Assembly (NCBI GenBank): GCA_009760855.2 | Contig: WPIO01000034.1 | Coordinates: 3,057,501 to 3,121,500, forward strand | DNA: 64,000 nucleotides | Reading direction: 5' to 3' | From: Cristatella mucedo | Taxonomy: Eukaryota > Bryozoa > Phylactolaemata > Cristatellidae | Shown here: one piece after another, positions 1 through 10,894 of the stretch | Layout: each line of letters begins with the position of its first letter | Position numbering within the stretch: position 1 is the first letter of the stretch | Position numbers and translations under genes: made by a program | Notes under the pieces: model-generated | The model's input: only the letters and a program-made list of their open reading frames with translations | Databases searched by the model: none | What the model was told of the DNA's origin: nothing

Positions 1-221
1 CGCCGCTGCAGATGCCTAAGCTCGAGATCGTCTCCAACGCTCGTCCAAGCGTGTACGGCTATCCGCCGCCGCTCGAAGAGAAGAAGGACAGGGTCAAGGA
101 GAAAGTCGAGACCGTCGTCCTCAGCATAACGGCCAAGCAGCGAAGAAAGAAGGTCACGGCCGGGGTCACGGCCGCCGGCTCTGCCGCCGACGCGAAAGAG
201 AAAGAAGAGAAGATGGAAGTG
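1..221 (+). CDS. PSMD1: PSMD1/RPN2 penultimate coding exon (partial at window edge)
   Basis: PSMD1 (yeast Rpn2) is the large scaffold of the 19S proteasome base. The frame opens with MPKLEIVSNARPSVYGYPPP, matching the family's MPK-x-x-x-x-SN-x-x-PS-x-x-x-YP-x-PL segment, followed by VLSITAKQRRKK and a charged, low-complexity linker ending EEKMEV, as in animal PSMD1. The frame is read from base 3. A CAG at 9-11 could be the acceptor, so the exon may start at 12. The donor is GTG|GTGAGA at 222, phase 0, and it joins in frame to the exon at 3375. Most of the gene, including the PC-repeat toroid, lies left of the window. Confidence 0.88.
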
Positions 222-1762
222 GTGAGATGATCACTCGGTGCTCGGGAAAGTGTTTGCGGCAGTAGCCCTGCAGTGTTTGCCCGCTTGCTCGGCACTCGCT
301 GCGGTACGCTCTCTCTCTGGGCCCAGTTCGGCGTTCGCACTTGGGGGCGGGCGTGAATGGAAGAATGGTGCCGGAGTCCGTCTGTGTGCAGAAAAGGCTT
401 GTCGACATTTTGCTTTGAGCGCGCCTGTCAGCATATGCAGCCGGATGTGGTCTCCTCCGCTGGCGAGTGTGTCAACGTTGCGTCGAACCGTCGCGTGTCG
501 TTGCACCTGCCATCGCGACAGGCAGCCCTGCTGATGGCACAGAGCCAGAGCCTTGCGAAACGATCTGTACATTTCTTTGCGTTTCCTCGAGAACTTACCC
601 TGCTCCATAAAGCGTGCCCATATTAAACCGTATTGGGGTGGGTGGGGCTGGTCAGCGAGCTCTCTGGCACACACACCCCCTCGTGCGGACCTACCTTGCC
701 CAAGTTTCGGGCGATTTGACACACCCCTTCGTCCAACTTGTGTCTTCAGTTGACATGGTCAAGGTCGTACCTTCCTCGACTCGATCCCGGCCACTCCCCC
801 TGTCGCAATCGATGTTTGCAATTTTGTCGGCACACGACAGGACTCGTAATGGGCACCATGCATTAGACTTTGTAGACTCAGCTGCCCGGACAGGTGTGGT
901 GATGAAGTTTGCATGTAGAGCTAACTCTTGCTTCCTAGTGTTACCGTGCCTGATGAGTCAAGAGAAGCTTGTTATTCGTGTCGGCACATTCGGGGCTTCA
1001 TAGCAAAGATCTGCCATGTGATGCGGTGGTGCCACCGGTGATTTACAGATCGTATTCGATGAGGCTAGCAAAGACTCACGTAGGAAATCTGAGACCTGTG
1101 TCCTCGATCGGTGGGTCGAGCCTACACATTGTGGCTGCGATGGCTGATTTAGCATCATCTGATTTGGCATCAAATCTCATCAATTGTCTGTCATCGTGGA
1201 GATGCTGATGCTGCTGCCCATGATCTCTGCCACTGGCCTTGCTGGGTGTACGATGTTACCCGTGGCTAGCTGGCGCCTGCAGTCAATTGGTGACTACCCT
1301 ACCCCTCCTGTTTCTGTCACAGATGCTGACAATGCCGTGGAAATACGGTGTAAATGCCCTGCCTTTACAGAGTGGTGGGTGGGACCACCAGCGTGGCTAT
1401 CTGAAGGCCCTCATTTTCATCTAGAGTAGTCCATGGTGATCACAATTGGTTATAGGTAGAGCATTGGGGTGCACACAGCTGTTAGGTTTTCTGCTACTGG
1501 GGACTGGCCATGTGCGATGAGGCAGCTCCTGATTTTTGTCAGCCGAGTGTCATGTTATGCATAGGGCAGTGCTGTAGTAATTCTACTAAGATCAAGCGAT
1601 GTCTCGCACAGCAAATTTGAAGACCCAGTTGCCTACAAGAATCAGCCTGCTTTGTGGCCATATACAGGTAGTACGTACAGATCGACAGATCTGGCTACAC
1701 GTCGGCAGTCTCAATCCGGTCGTCCTGTTGAGCAAAGGCAACACCGTTCGCAACACCCATGA
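222..1762 (+). other. PSMD1 intron, left part
   Basis: Intron between the two PSMD1 exons. I see no coding exon or recognisable repeat here. Short open frames on both strands have no family signature. Confidence 0.5.
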
Positions 1763-3040
1763 TCCTTAATAATAATAATAATAATGCACTTGATAAAGCG
1801 CCCTCAGAGAACTCAATCTCTTTCTAGGCGCTTTACATTCGTTGCAAAGGGAAACACGATTGAATGGTGAGTAATATCATGCTTGATAAACAACATGAAT
1901 AACACGGTTATGGGTGACAAGCAGAAGGTCAGCATGCAAATGTGGTTAGTGGCAGCATGCACAGTGTCAGCACGCATAAATACATGAAGGACGAATCACA
2001 GGGACCCACTAAATGCTGTCCTAAATAGGTGTGTTTTCAAGTTTTTTTTAATGTGGTCAAGTCAAGGGGTGTTCTGACGCAAGTCGGGAGGGAGTTCCAG
2101 GCTTTGGGAGCATACGAACTAAATGCACGGTATCCAAAGGATTTGAGGTTTGTACAAGGTATGGGTAAACTGTTGGATTCCGAAAAGCGGGTGGTACGAT
2201 GCTTGGCCTGGTAGGGGAGTAGATCTGAGAGATAAGCTGGAGCCAAAGAATAAAGTGACCTAAAAGTGAGCGATAAAACCTTGAAGTCGATGCATTGCTT
2301 GACTGGTAGCCAGTGCAGGTCGGCGAGAAGTGGTGTGACGTAGCAACTGCGACAGACAAGCCTAGCTGCGGAGTTTTGCACCAGCTGTAATCGCCTGAGT
2401 GCACTTGCCGTTAGGCCAGCAAGCAGTGAGTTACAGAAGTCAATTTCTGAATCACACTCGGTTTGCCCATAACTAGTAAGTTAGTTTTATCATCGTGTAG
2501 TTTTAGAAAATTTGCTGCCATCCATGTGCGGATGTCATCAGTACATGCAGCAAGTGAGTTGAGAGAATTCGAGGTGCTCGAAGGCTGGGAAGGATCAAAG
2601 CAAAGGTACAACTGAGTGTCATTCGCAGAGAAGTGAAAGCCTAGATTGTGCTTGGCAATCACAGCAGCAAGAGGGAGAGTATAAAGCGTGAAAAGAACCG
2701 GACCTAGCACGGAGCCCTGAGGTACCCCATATTTCAGATGTACCTCAGATGATCTTTGTCCATTCACGTCAATACTCTGGAGTCTCCCACTGAGATAGAA
2801 CGTGAACCATTGCCGAGCAGTGCTAGTGATGCCCAGGCGAGATGAGATGCGCTCTAGAAGAACTTTGTGATCGATAGTATCAAAAGCTGCCGAATGATCG
2901 AGCAAAACAAGCGGAGACACTCGACCTATGTCTGTATTCCTAAGTAGGTCGTTGTACACCCTAAGCAATGCTGACTGTGGAGTGATTAGCTCTAAAGCCA
3001 GACTGGAACTTACTAGCAAGGGTTTGAAGTTTCAATATGT
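1763..3040 (-). mobile_element. LINE-A (L2/CR1-like) copy, defective, in PSMD1 intron
   Basis: Antisense non-LTR retrotransposon. Its 3' tail is the AATAATAAT run near 1770, followed by the family 3' end (GCGCCCTCAGAGAACTCAAT read on +). The - strand frame 3019-2411 gives reverse transcriptase blocks: [33 protein letters not shown], and a catalytic region reading FHFSANDTQ instead of FHFYADDTQ, so the YADD box is destroyed. About 300 bp is missing after PSVIQKL, where the frame jumps to the region just before the RT C-terminus. The 5' end is truncated near 3040. Confidence 0.88.
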
Positions 3041-3374
3041 GAGTTCAGCTGATCCGCCACGACCCGTTCCAGTCTCTTTGCACTCACCTCAATGTACAGA
3101 GTAGCTGTGGCTGGTAACTTGAGGGTGGGAGAGCACAACTGTTAATTGCAGGTAATTGTCCCCCTTGCATGATCGCCTGTAAATGCTCTCGATGCCAACG
3201 TAAACGCCTCTGCTTCCAGGGGGCCGTTGCCACCAGTTAAACTAGCTGCGTGGTCAGATTGGCTAGACAATTGCAGGCCTGTGCTTTTAGTTCATTTCGT
3301 GACCTGGGCTCGGGGCTGACAGCAGAACGCGTCATGCTGCCACCGAGGGGAAAATGCATTTGATGTTGATGTAG

Positions 3375-3698
3375 GACGACGAGAAGAAAGACGCCAAGGA
3401 TGGAAATGCTCAAATGGAGAGCTCATCGGCAGAGTTGGCGTCACCTGCGCCAACCGAAACCCCAGCACCGTCGCTGCCACCTGCAGCCGAGCCAGCATTC
3501 GAAATCTTATCAAACCCGGCTCGTGTCATGCGCCAGCAGCTGAAGGTGCTCGCCATGCCGGCAGACAGCCGCTATGCCACCGTCAAGCCCATCACCGTAG
3601 GAGGTATAATTATGCTTCGAGACGGCAAACCTGCAGAGCGTGAAGATCTCGTTGTTCCCGTAGAAGGTGAGAGCAAGCAGCGAGGCACTGCGAAGTGA
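3375..3698 (+). CDS. PSMD1: PSMD1/RPN2 terminal coding exon
   Basis: C-terminal exon of the proteasome scaffold Rpn2, 107 codons plus stop. The acceptor is GATGTAG|GACGAC, and the phase-0 join gives EEKMEV-DDEKKDAKDG. The diagnostic C-terminal block is clear: FEILSNPARVMRQQLKVLAM, then SRYATVKPITVGGIIMLRD. Animal PSMD1 has NPARVMPAQLKVL and PFKPLSIGGIIILKD at this point. The tail EDLVVPVEGESKQRGTAK is shorter than in vertebrates and lacks their acidic end. The preceding linker is Pro/Ala/Ser-rich. The gene is convergent with DTYMK downstream. Confidence 0.93.
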   Translation, partial: DDEKKDAKDGNAQMESSSAELASPAPTETPAPSLPPAAEPAFEILSNPARVMRQQLKVLAMPADSRYATVKPITVGGIIMLRDGKPAEREDLVVPVEGESKQRGTAK

Positions 3699-3795
3699 AG
3701 CACTGCCGATGCTTTTTGTATTGTCACTGTGTGCACCATTTGCTAACTGCTCTGCTGGTTTTTGAGGCTGAGCAACTTCAGTTTCTTTTTTTATT

Positions 3796-3801
3796 ATTAA
3801 A
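3796..3801 (+). promoter_or_regulatory. Candidate poly(A) signal ATTAAA for PSMD1
   Basis: ATTAAA lies 98 bases after the PSMD1 stop, following a T-rich stretch. It is the common variant hexamer. No AATAAA is seen nearer. Confidence 0.35.
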
Positions 3802-4337
3802 TGCACATCCACATGCAAATGCACATCCAAGCTGAAGGGGCCACTCGTCATCATGAACAGTGCTCATTGACATGACATCGTGTGCACACGTTCAGTAATT
3901 CGCAGCTTATTCAGTAATTCGAAGCATTCGATACCAATCACAGCGTCCAGATTAATGAAAATCGTTTGCCTCATCTGTACTGGAAGGGGTAATGAAAGCA
4001 TACAGTATTGGCCTAACAATTATTGTAGTAAGAGTTAGTGTATGATTAGCGCTATCGACTGGTCTGCCTCATCAGCACTTGTGAACTTGATCTGCACAAT
4101 TGTCGGCGTTGCCAAGGTTATTGCTATTCATAGGCCAAGCCTATTGCTGTTCATAGCAGCTTGTGCCAGCCTGTGCTTGCAGCTTTCTGTTGTCTTTGCA
4201 CGATCTGTAGTCAATTTTTTGTGTGGTTCAACACCTTGGTTATGTAAATGTTGCCTCTTAAATTTTGTGATGCTACACTAGTATGTATAAAGTCAGACAA
4301 GCACACAAGGAGTAGGCTTATTTTCCGAAATTGGCAT
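3802..4337. other. Intergenic, PSMD1 3' flank
   Basis: I see no gene or clear repeat. The open frame at 4042-4281 on + is hydrophobic but lacks any family signature. Confidence 0.4.
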
Positions 4338-4795
4338 TAATAATAATAATAATAATACACTTGATTGATATAGTGTCCTCAGAGAACTCAGTCCCTTTCT
4401 AGGCTCTTCACATTTGCTGCAAAAGAAACACGATCGAATGGTTAGTGGTAGTATGCTCAATAATCAAGAGTAGCATGGTTAGTATGCCATGCACAGGGCC
4501 AGCATGCAAGCGTGGTTAGTAGCAGCATGCAGTGTCAGCACGCATAAAGGACGAATCACAGGGACCTCCTAAATGGTGTGATAAATAGGCATTTTAGCTT
4601 CTTCTTAAATGTGGTCAAGTCAAGAGATGTCGTGACGCACAGGTCGGGAGTGAGTTCCAGGCTTTGGGAGCATACGAACTATAGGCACGGTTTCCAGAGG
4701 ATTTTATATTTGTATCAGGTATGGGTAAACAGTCAGATTCCGAAAAGCGGGTGGTACGATGCTGAGCCTGGTGGGGCAGTAGATCTCATTTGTTG
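4338..4795 (-). mobile_element. LINE-A 3' end fragment
   Basis: Starts with an AATAATAAT tail near 4340 and carries the LINE-A 3' UTR and the last part of the reverse transcriptase frame, antisense. It is 5'-truncated near 4795, at the segment equal to the KHRTT-FSESN block. Many indels. Confidence 0.8.
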
Positions 4796-6150
4796 AACAA
4801 TTTTAGGCTGCTGCACATCGTGCGAGCTCGGCTGCCCGCCTTGCAACAGCATGAAGCTGAACTGATCGATATGATGCTGCCGCGCAACATACTGCAATTT
4901 CGATATGCTTCCCTGTTCTTTGGATCGTGTAGCCATAAGAGTTAGTCAGGTTAGGTGACTTAACAGCTGCTTGTTTCAGGAGTATGCAATCCACTACGAC
5001 GGATTAAAACCCGGAACTTAAAAACCGGGATCATTAAGTGTGAGCACCACCAGCCCCCCTAGACTACTTTTATCGTATCGCTAAACGAACGGGCACAAAG
5101 CCCCGGCCTCTCGGCTCCAGCTTCTGCTTTTGCCTTCATAAGCATCTGTAAGACTCGCGTTTAATTGCTGTTGCATGCGTGAGCCCCCCCCCCCCGACTG
5201 CGCTGCGGCACTGTCTTACGAGATTGGATCGTCAGGCCAAGCACGCACGCAAGCACTACAAGCTGTCAGCGGTGACGTCAGGCTCTGCTGCGCTCCACCG
5301 CTGCATGGGCACTTTTCTGCCGTAAGGGAGTGCGATTTCCGTAATTAATTTTTTAAGGCATCGTCAGCTGACCTTCCTTCCTAAGTCGCGTCACTCGCGG
5401 TAATTCGCTTTGTGTGAGTTAATGGCAGCATGACTGTGCATGTTGTGGTCGGCGCTTGCGTCGGACTAGACTGCCGCTACTGCTGCTGCTGTCACGTGGT
5501 CACTCACTAAGCGTTGCTATTGGACGGACCTTGCAGCCGGCGGTCCCAAGCACGAAGAGGAGGAAGAGGAACCAGAACCGCCAGAGCCGTTCCCTTGGCC
5601 CGACAACCTGTGAGGATGCCGACGATAGGCATCGGCGCCGGATGTCGCGACGACATCTTCCAAGAGAGCCGCGCTGCCGTCTGCTCTGGCGCAGTCGCGT
5701 AGCATTGCGCTGGCGGGTGCGCGGTTTTTGCCCTGCAGCAGGCGCCAGTTATGTGTACAAATTTGTTCCTATGATTTTAATGAAAAAGGTGGTCGCCTCC
5801 TCGTTACTTACTGCTGTTGCTTGCTGCACACTTGCGTGCCAGCACCGCCCACGCTTCTGCTGTTAATTATCGAACGCCCGAGGGCGGTGCACATTAACAG
5901 CAGGCCCGCGCATAGCAGCAGCACGGCTTCGCAGCAGACGAGGCGCTCCTCACGTGCTTTGCCACAAACGCCCTTGTTACAAACGCCTAGCATGAGAAGC
6001 GCAGGCACGTCTCTCGACTTGTCAGATCCATGTGTGAGTACCCTGGCGGCCAAAGCAGGCTCTGCCGCCTCGTGCTAGCAGCTGACCTCGCGGGATTAGG
6101 GTCACTATCCCAGATAGCTGCCGTCGTCTCCCTGGCCGGAGGTGGTGGCG
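4796..6150. other. Region between LINE-A fragment and DTYMK stop; GC-rich patch
   Basis: The first part holds nothing recognised. A C homopolymer lies near 5187. From about 5410 to 5720 the DNA is GC- and CpG-rich, with a short - strand frame containing a Gly/Ser run (5705-5517) and competing + frames. This could be an unrecognised promoter or first exon, but no family signature is visible. ATTAAA on the - strand at 5776-5781 is a weak candidate poly(A) signal for DTYMK. Confidence 0.35.
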
Positions 6151-6300
6151 CTAGATAAGGCCGGCTTCTTGCAGCCGCCCTTCGTCGCACCAGAGGTGCT
6201 CCAGAGGCGGCGCGCCGTCTCTTGCCGATTGCACGGCAGCGAGCACTAGGGCCAGCAGCTCGGCTTGCACCTCGTCGACACTGCGAGATGCATCGACCAC
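6151..6300 (-). CDS. DTYMK: DTYMK exon 6 (C-terminus)
   Basis: Last exon of thymidylate kinase, 49 codons plus TAG. The acceptor reads TTCCGACAG|GTGGTCGATGC. It starts VVDASRSVDEVQAELLALVL, the conserved WK-x-VDAS-x-S-x-x-x-V segment that follows the LID domain, and reaches PPLEHLW, matching the family's PLGELW end. Ten extra residues (CDEGRLQEAG-LI) extend beyond the usual Trp-Lys terminus. It joins the exon at 8294 in phase 0 (ETWK-VVDAS). Confidence 0.93.
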   Translation of the reverse strand: MVDASRSVDEVQAELLALVLAAVQSARDGAPPLEHLWCDEGRLQEAGLI

Positions 6301-6412
6301 CTGTCGGAACGACGAAAGGAAGTGACGTCGGCGCCGATGTGGGCAACATTACGTGCTATGTAAGCCCACGGCCTAGGCGGTAGGGCCTGCGTTTGAAGCT
6401 GGGCAGACCTGC

Positions 6413-6437
6413 GGGGGGGGGGGGGGGGGGGGGGGGG
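6413..6437. repeat. G homopolymer, 25 bases
   Basis: Uninterrupted G run in DTYMK intron 5. Its exact length is likely to be unreliable in any assembly. Confidence 0.9.
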
Positions 6438-6669
6438 CTGGCGAGCCTCCCCTCCCCCCACCCCGCAGCTTTTTGGCCTTCACTAGTCGCCAAGCGGTAT
6501 CCGACCGGCACACCCCAAGAGTGGCTTGAATCCAGGCCACGTGGGATTGTAACTGTCTTTGAAAGCTTTTCATTGTCGGGCCACAGAGCCGTGCACGTGG
6601 GCAGAGGCCTGCCTCAAATGCCGAGCCCAGATGCCCAGCCAGCTGACGGCGGCCTGCTGTTGCTTGTTA

Positions 6670-6965
6670 ATTTCACGGATTCTGGATGCTGAGACCTTGG
6701 GTTCGAATCCTGCTTGTGGTGGAATTTTTTCCAGCCAGCACGTACTTAGCTGCCCCTAAGCGGCCACTTCCCTGTGGTCTGTAGTGCCAAAGTGGCATCG
6801 TAAAGGGTGCTCCAGCCCGCAATGCCAGTAGCACAAGCCAAAGTAATAATTGCATCCGTGTGCTGCCACGTGACCTCCAACCATAACAATAATAATACAT
6901 TCGATAAAGCGCCCTCAGAGAACTCAAATAAATTTCTAGGCGCTGCTTCACAATTGCTGCAAGGG
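6670..6965. mobile_element. tRNA-like repeat piece and LINE-A tail
   Basis: At 6690-6720 a sequence like a pol III B box (GGTTCGAATCC) sits in a repeat unlike SINE-1 downstream of the box. At 6888-6965 an antisense LINE-A 3' end follows an AATAAT tail (AAGCGCCCTCAGAGAACTCA). Confidence 0.5.
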
Positions 6966-7034
6966 ACCATAAGAAGCCGTGACAGCTTGAGGCCATCGGC
7001 AGCTTCCCTTGAAGTCGGCATCATATTAAAAAAG

Positions 7035-7200
7035 GTATTATTTAACAGCCTCATTTGTATAGCGGCAGAACGCTCAATAACTTAACGGCTGTCACCACCG
7101 CTTGCAGTTGGCAATAAAGAGTTGCTGCTGCAGGATTCGAACCCACGACCTCGGTCATGAGAGTTTGAGTTGTGCAATAGCAACGCTGCTGAATGAGGCT
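7035..7200 (-). mobile_element. SINE-1 copy (tRNA-derived)
   Basis: Antisense copy of a tRNA-headed SINE seen about seven times in this window. Read on +, it has the GCCTCATTTGTATAGCGGCAG tail region shortened here, then CTGTCACCACCGCTTGCAGT, then the B box complement GGATTCGAACCC. It lies in DTYMK intron 5. Confidence 0.7.
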
Positions 7201-8293
7201 CTTTTGCTGCTATTAAAGTGGTTTTTTTTATATAAAAAGCAACCGAACTTTACTTGCAACTCCGGTAGCCACTCGAAAAAATACTCTTGAGACCTGTAAA
7301 TATACAGGTTGCTACACGGTTGAATGGCGCCGGCAAGTGGGGCTAGCGTAGTCAGCGGGTGTACTAAAAGGAAGCCTGATATAGAAGCCACAGTTGGCTG
7401 CTCTCATGAACCTCCATCGACAGTGCCACGGAGGAGATAACTCCAACACACGTGTCGAGTGTAAAGAAAACTGAGGGTGAGCTGACGAGGCTCTACGAAA
7501 GGCAGATTTAGCCTTTCATCAAGAGAGTCTTCCCATACCCCACGTCAGGCCACATGTCTGCCCATTAGCGCCTGCCAGCTTCAGCTCCGTGTCTTCAGCC
7601 ACCGTGTGCACAGGCAGCAGGGCAATAAACTGTGCATGCACGAAGTCGACCCGGCATTGTTTTTTCAGTACTTTTCTTATGTTTGTCAGGGCAGCAGGCA
7701 TACCAACCATCTTACGGCAGTTCAACCATGCTCATCTCTGGCAGTCACTCGTGATATTTTTTCCAAAGGGCACTTATAAGTTGAAAAACATTTGTGAGCA
7801 GACAAAGCAACCCTAATTTCCCACCAGGTGCTTCCTTCCATCATGGCTCACACTTGCTCTACAGAATTTACATCTGCCGAATGGCTGGTCCACAGGATGG
7901 TTCTGATCCCAGCTGGCGTAAATAAAATTCCCCTTAGTGTGAGTCGACTTACCAGTCGCAGCTCAGGGTTGCTATCCAACTGCTGCACTATATCTACTGT
8001 TATCCACCTATTCTTGGCTATTGGTAATCTGACATGGCTAATAAGTTTCTAAACAGGTCTGGTCTACTTCCTGCGAGTAGACACAGCCACAGTCTGACCT
8101 GATTCAGTCAAGTCAATGAGCGAGGCTTGTCCCTGGCAAAGTGCAATCATTGGCTGCAGGATGCATACAGATGAAGTAAAGCATGCGAGCAAAAAAAAGC
8201 TATTTGGCTAGCAGCAAAAAAAGTTCTACTGGGACGAAGTACGAAGGGCAGAGCATCACGACGAAAAAGCAGGGCGAACATGAGCAGATTTAC
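7201..8293 (-). other. DTYMK intron 5, remainder
   Basis: No exon supported. A - strand frame at 7725-7519 vaguely resembles a thymidylate kinase tail but lacks a splice site in phase; the true last exon is at 6151-6300. Confidence 0.6.
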
Positions 8294-8482
8294 CTTCCAT
8301 GTTTCGTCGTTCAATTTGTTGAAAGTATCGGCGACCTTGGCCTGAAATTCGCTTGACTCGTAGCGCTCCTTGCCAAAGCCACTTCTGGCACGGGCAGCAT
8401 CAGCCGATAAGTTAAGGTATGCCACCAAGTCGGGTTTAGGGAGGCCAGCATCTGGAGCTTTGCACCAGCTCAAGGACAACCC
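8294..8482 (-). CDS. DTYMK: DTYMK exon 5 (LID region)
   Basis: 63 codons, phase 0 at both ends. The acceptor is TTTTTGTAG|GGGTTG and the donor ACATGGAAG|GTAAAT. It encodes GLSLSWCKAPDAGLPKPDLV, the conserved FSLDWC-x-x-PD-x-GLPKPD block of thymidylate kinases, then AYLNLS and the LID segment ARARSGFGKERYESSEFQ, with the RxGFGxERYE motif that closes over ATP, ending NDETWK. The following intron holds several repeats; the preceding intron holds the twin-primed LINE-B. Confidence 0.96.
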
Positions 8483-8544
8483 CTACAAAAAAACACGTCA
8501 AGCACCCCACCTTAAGAGCACTTGTTGCTGCACCAACAGCAGAC

Positions 8545-10740
8545 AGATCTAGCAGAGCTAGGGCAGTGACATTCCCATCGTCGTTGCCACGTAGAATGTC
8601 ATTGTTAACACGGAGGAGAGCAGTTTCAGTAGAGTGCTGCCTCTTGAACCCTGATTGAAATGTTTCTGACATTCCATTATTTTCAAAATGTTCAACTAGC
8701 TGCTTAGCAACAATTTTTTCAAGAATCTTTGATAAAAACGGAAGAAGGGTAACTAACTGGACGATAGTTTGCTAGGACCTCTGTGTCTAATCCGGGCTTT
8801 TTAAGAATAGGTCTAACGATTGCCGATTTGAAGGACTTGGGGACGACCCCTTTTCCCAAAGAAGCATTAAAAATCTTGGTTATGGCAGGGCTAAGATGGT
8901 CTGCAAGTGAAGACCACAGAGATGAAGGTATAGGGTCTTCAGGAGACGAGCTCTTTTTGCTAGACCTTATTAAGGCAGCCACATCACAAGCAGAAACATC
9001 AGCAAACTTTTTAAGAAAGGTCACAGGTTGAGGAACGGCGATTGCTTTGGTCGGAGGGGGCTTAATGGAGGCACGAATGTGCACAATTTTTTCAGTAAAG
9101 AAGGCTGAAAACTTTTCGGCTGAGCCCTTAATATCTGGGGAGTCAGACCTCACAGCATTGGCCAGTAAATGGTTTACTGTCTTATAAATCTGTTTAGTGT
9201 TCGACTGGCAGGAATTCGGTTTTCTAATGAAAAAAGAAGCCCTGGCTCTTTTAAGCTTTCGGGTGTAAACTCGGAGGAAGTCTTTAAAATTGACTAGGTC
9301 TGCCTCAGACCCCGATTTCTTGAAACGACGTTCCTGCCTGCGCTTAACACGGCGCATCTTAAGGAGTTTTTTTGTAAATTGAAAGCAATCTCGACGACTT
9401 TGAACACTGCTAGATCTGTCTGCTGCCTTCGACACCATTGATCACGAAGTTCTGCTTGAACGATTGAGAACAACGATCGGTCTGACAGACGAAGCACTGG
9501 CGTGGTTTAAATCATACTTGTCTGATCGTGTTCAATCCGTGTTGTGTGGGGGTCAGGTCTCAGACATGAGAAGGGTCACCTGTGGAGTCCCTCAAGGGTC
9601 TGTACTTGGTCCCTTGCTGTTCTCCATTTATACGCAACCTCTGGGAAAAGTGATTAAGGCCCATGGAATAGGATATCACTTCTATGCTGACGATACTCAG
9701 TTGTATCTGTCATTTAAACCGTCGGAATCTGCTGCAACAACTGAGAAACTGAATGCTTGCCTTGCCGATATTCGATCCTGGATGTCGGAAAACTTCCTGA
9801 AATTAAATGACGATAAAACCGAACTGCTTCTCATAGGACACCCTAAGCGTGTGGCTGGATTAAAAGGCTTTGCTGTTCTAATAGGTGATGCTATTGTGCG
9901 ACCTTCACCACGTGCTCGTAATCTAGGTGTCGTGTTCGACAGCTGCCCCAATTTCAAGAGCTTCATTCAGAAGACTGCCTCTACAGCTAGCCATCACATC
10001 CAATCCCTATCCAAGATTAGAAGCTGTCTCCCACAGTGGCTTGTAAAAAATTTAACTAGCTCTTTAGTTCTGTCTCGGCTTGATTATTGTAATTCCCTTT
10101 TGGCTGGGCTACCAAAGAAAGCTATTATGCCACTACAGCGGACTATGAATATGGCTGCAAGGTTGGTCTTCAAGTCCCAGCGGTTTGAGCACGTGTCCCC
10201 TTTGCTGGAAGAGCTAGGATGGTTGCCGGTTGAGCAAAGGATACAGAGCAAAGTTCTTACGCTGACCCACAAGGCCCGGCACGGCTTGGCTCCTTCATAC
10301 CTAGCTGAACTGCTGCATCAGTTTCAGCCTGTTCGCGCCCTCAGGTCCTGTGTGGACAATAAATTAGCTGTCCCATTCCTCCGCTTAAAGACAGTTGGCG
10401 ACAGAAGCTTTAGCTCTGCAGGTCCTAGACTGTGGAACTCGCTTCCACAATTCTTACGCAACAACATCTACTCTCCAACTGCCGACTATGGCACATCTTT
10501 TTCAACGGTCCTGAACTGCTACTTCTATGCTACTCACTACCTCAACTGCTCTCCTAACTCTGCTATGCTTCCCACTTTCTCTTTGTTGCGTGAGACGAAG
10601 TCTGTTGGCTACCGAATGCGTACCAAAAGCCACTTAGGCTGTGAGTGCGCTATACAAAACTCTCCTGCGTAACACCCACATGGTCTTTATGACTTTGTGG
10701 AGTTACTGACGGAGATACATTACATTACTTCACGGCTCCG
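8545..10740. mobile_element. LINE-B copy with inverted 5' half (twin-priming structure)
   Basis: The right part (9408-10740, +) has an intact 402-codon frame from 9464: [47 protein letters not shown] with a good YADD box, thumb and C-terminal blocks, then a 3' UTR ending in ACATTACATT. The left part (9411-8545, -) carries the upstream region (post-endonuclease linker, NYRPVS, SGFKRQHSTETALLRV) and stops at LALLDLSA. The + part starts at that same point, [14 protein letters not shown]. About 19 bases are shared at the two breakpoints. The endonuclease domain is absent. It lies in DTYMK intron 4. Confidence 0.93.
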
Positions 10741-10894
10741 TCGCTTAAGTTAACTTTAATATAGCACTGCCAGCACGAAGTAGACGAAGCTGAGCAGTTG
10801 CTAAGCAACAGCTCAGTCACAACCATAGCGACCAATGCTACTGACTTGAGGCCACATTGTCAGGCGAGAGAAAGACACGGCAAGCACACTATCC

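Noticed and set aside
7519-7725. - strand frame with VDFVHAQFIALLPVHTVAED, resembling a thymidylate kinase C-terminus
   Set aside because: No acceptor in the required phase precedes it, and a much better terminal exon with VVDASRSVDEV and a proper acceptor exists at 6151-6300.
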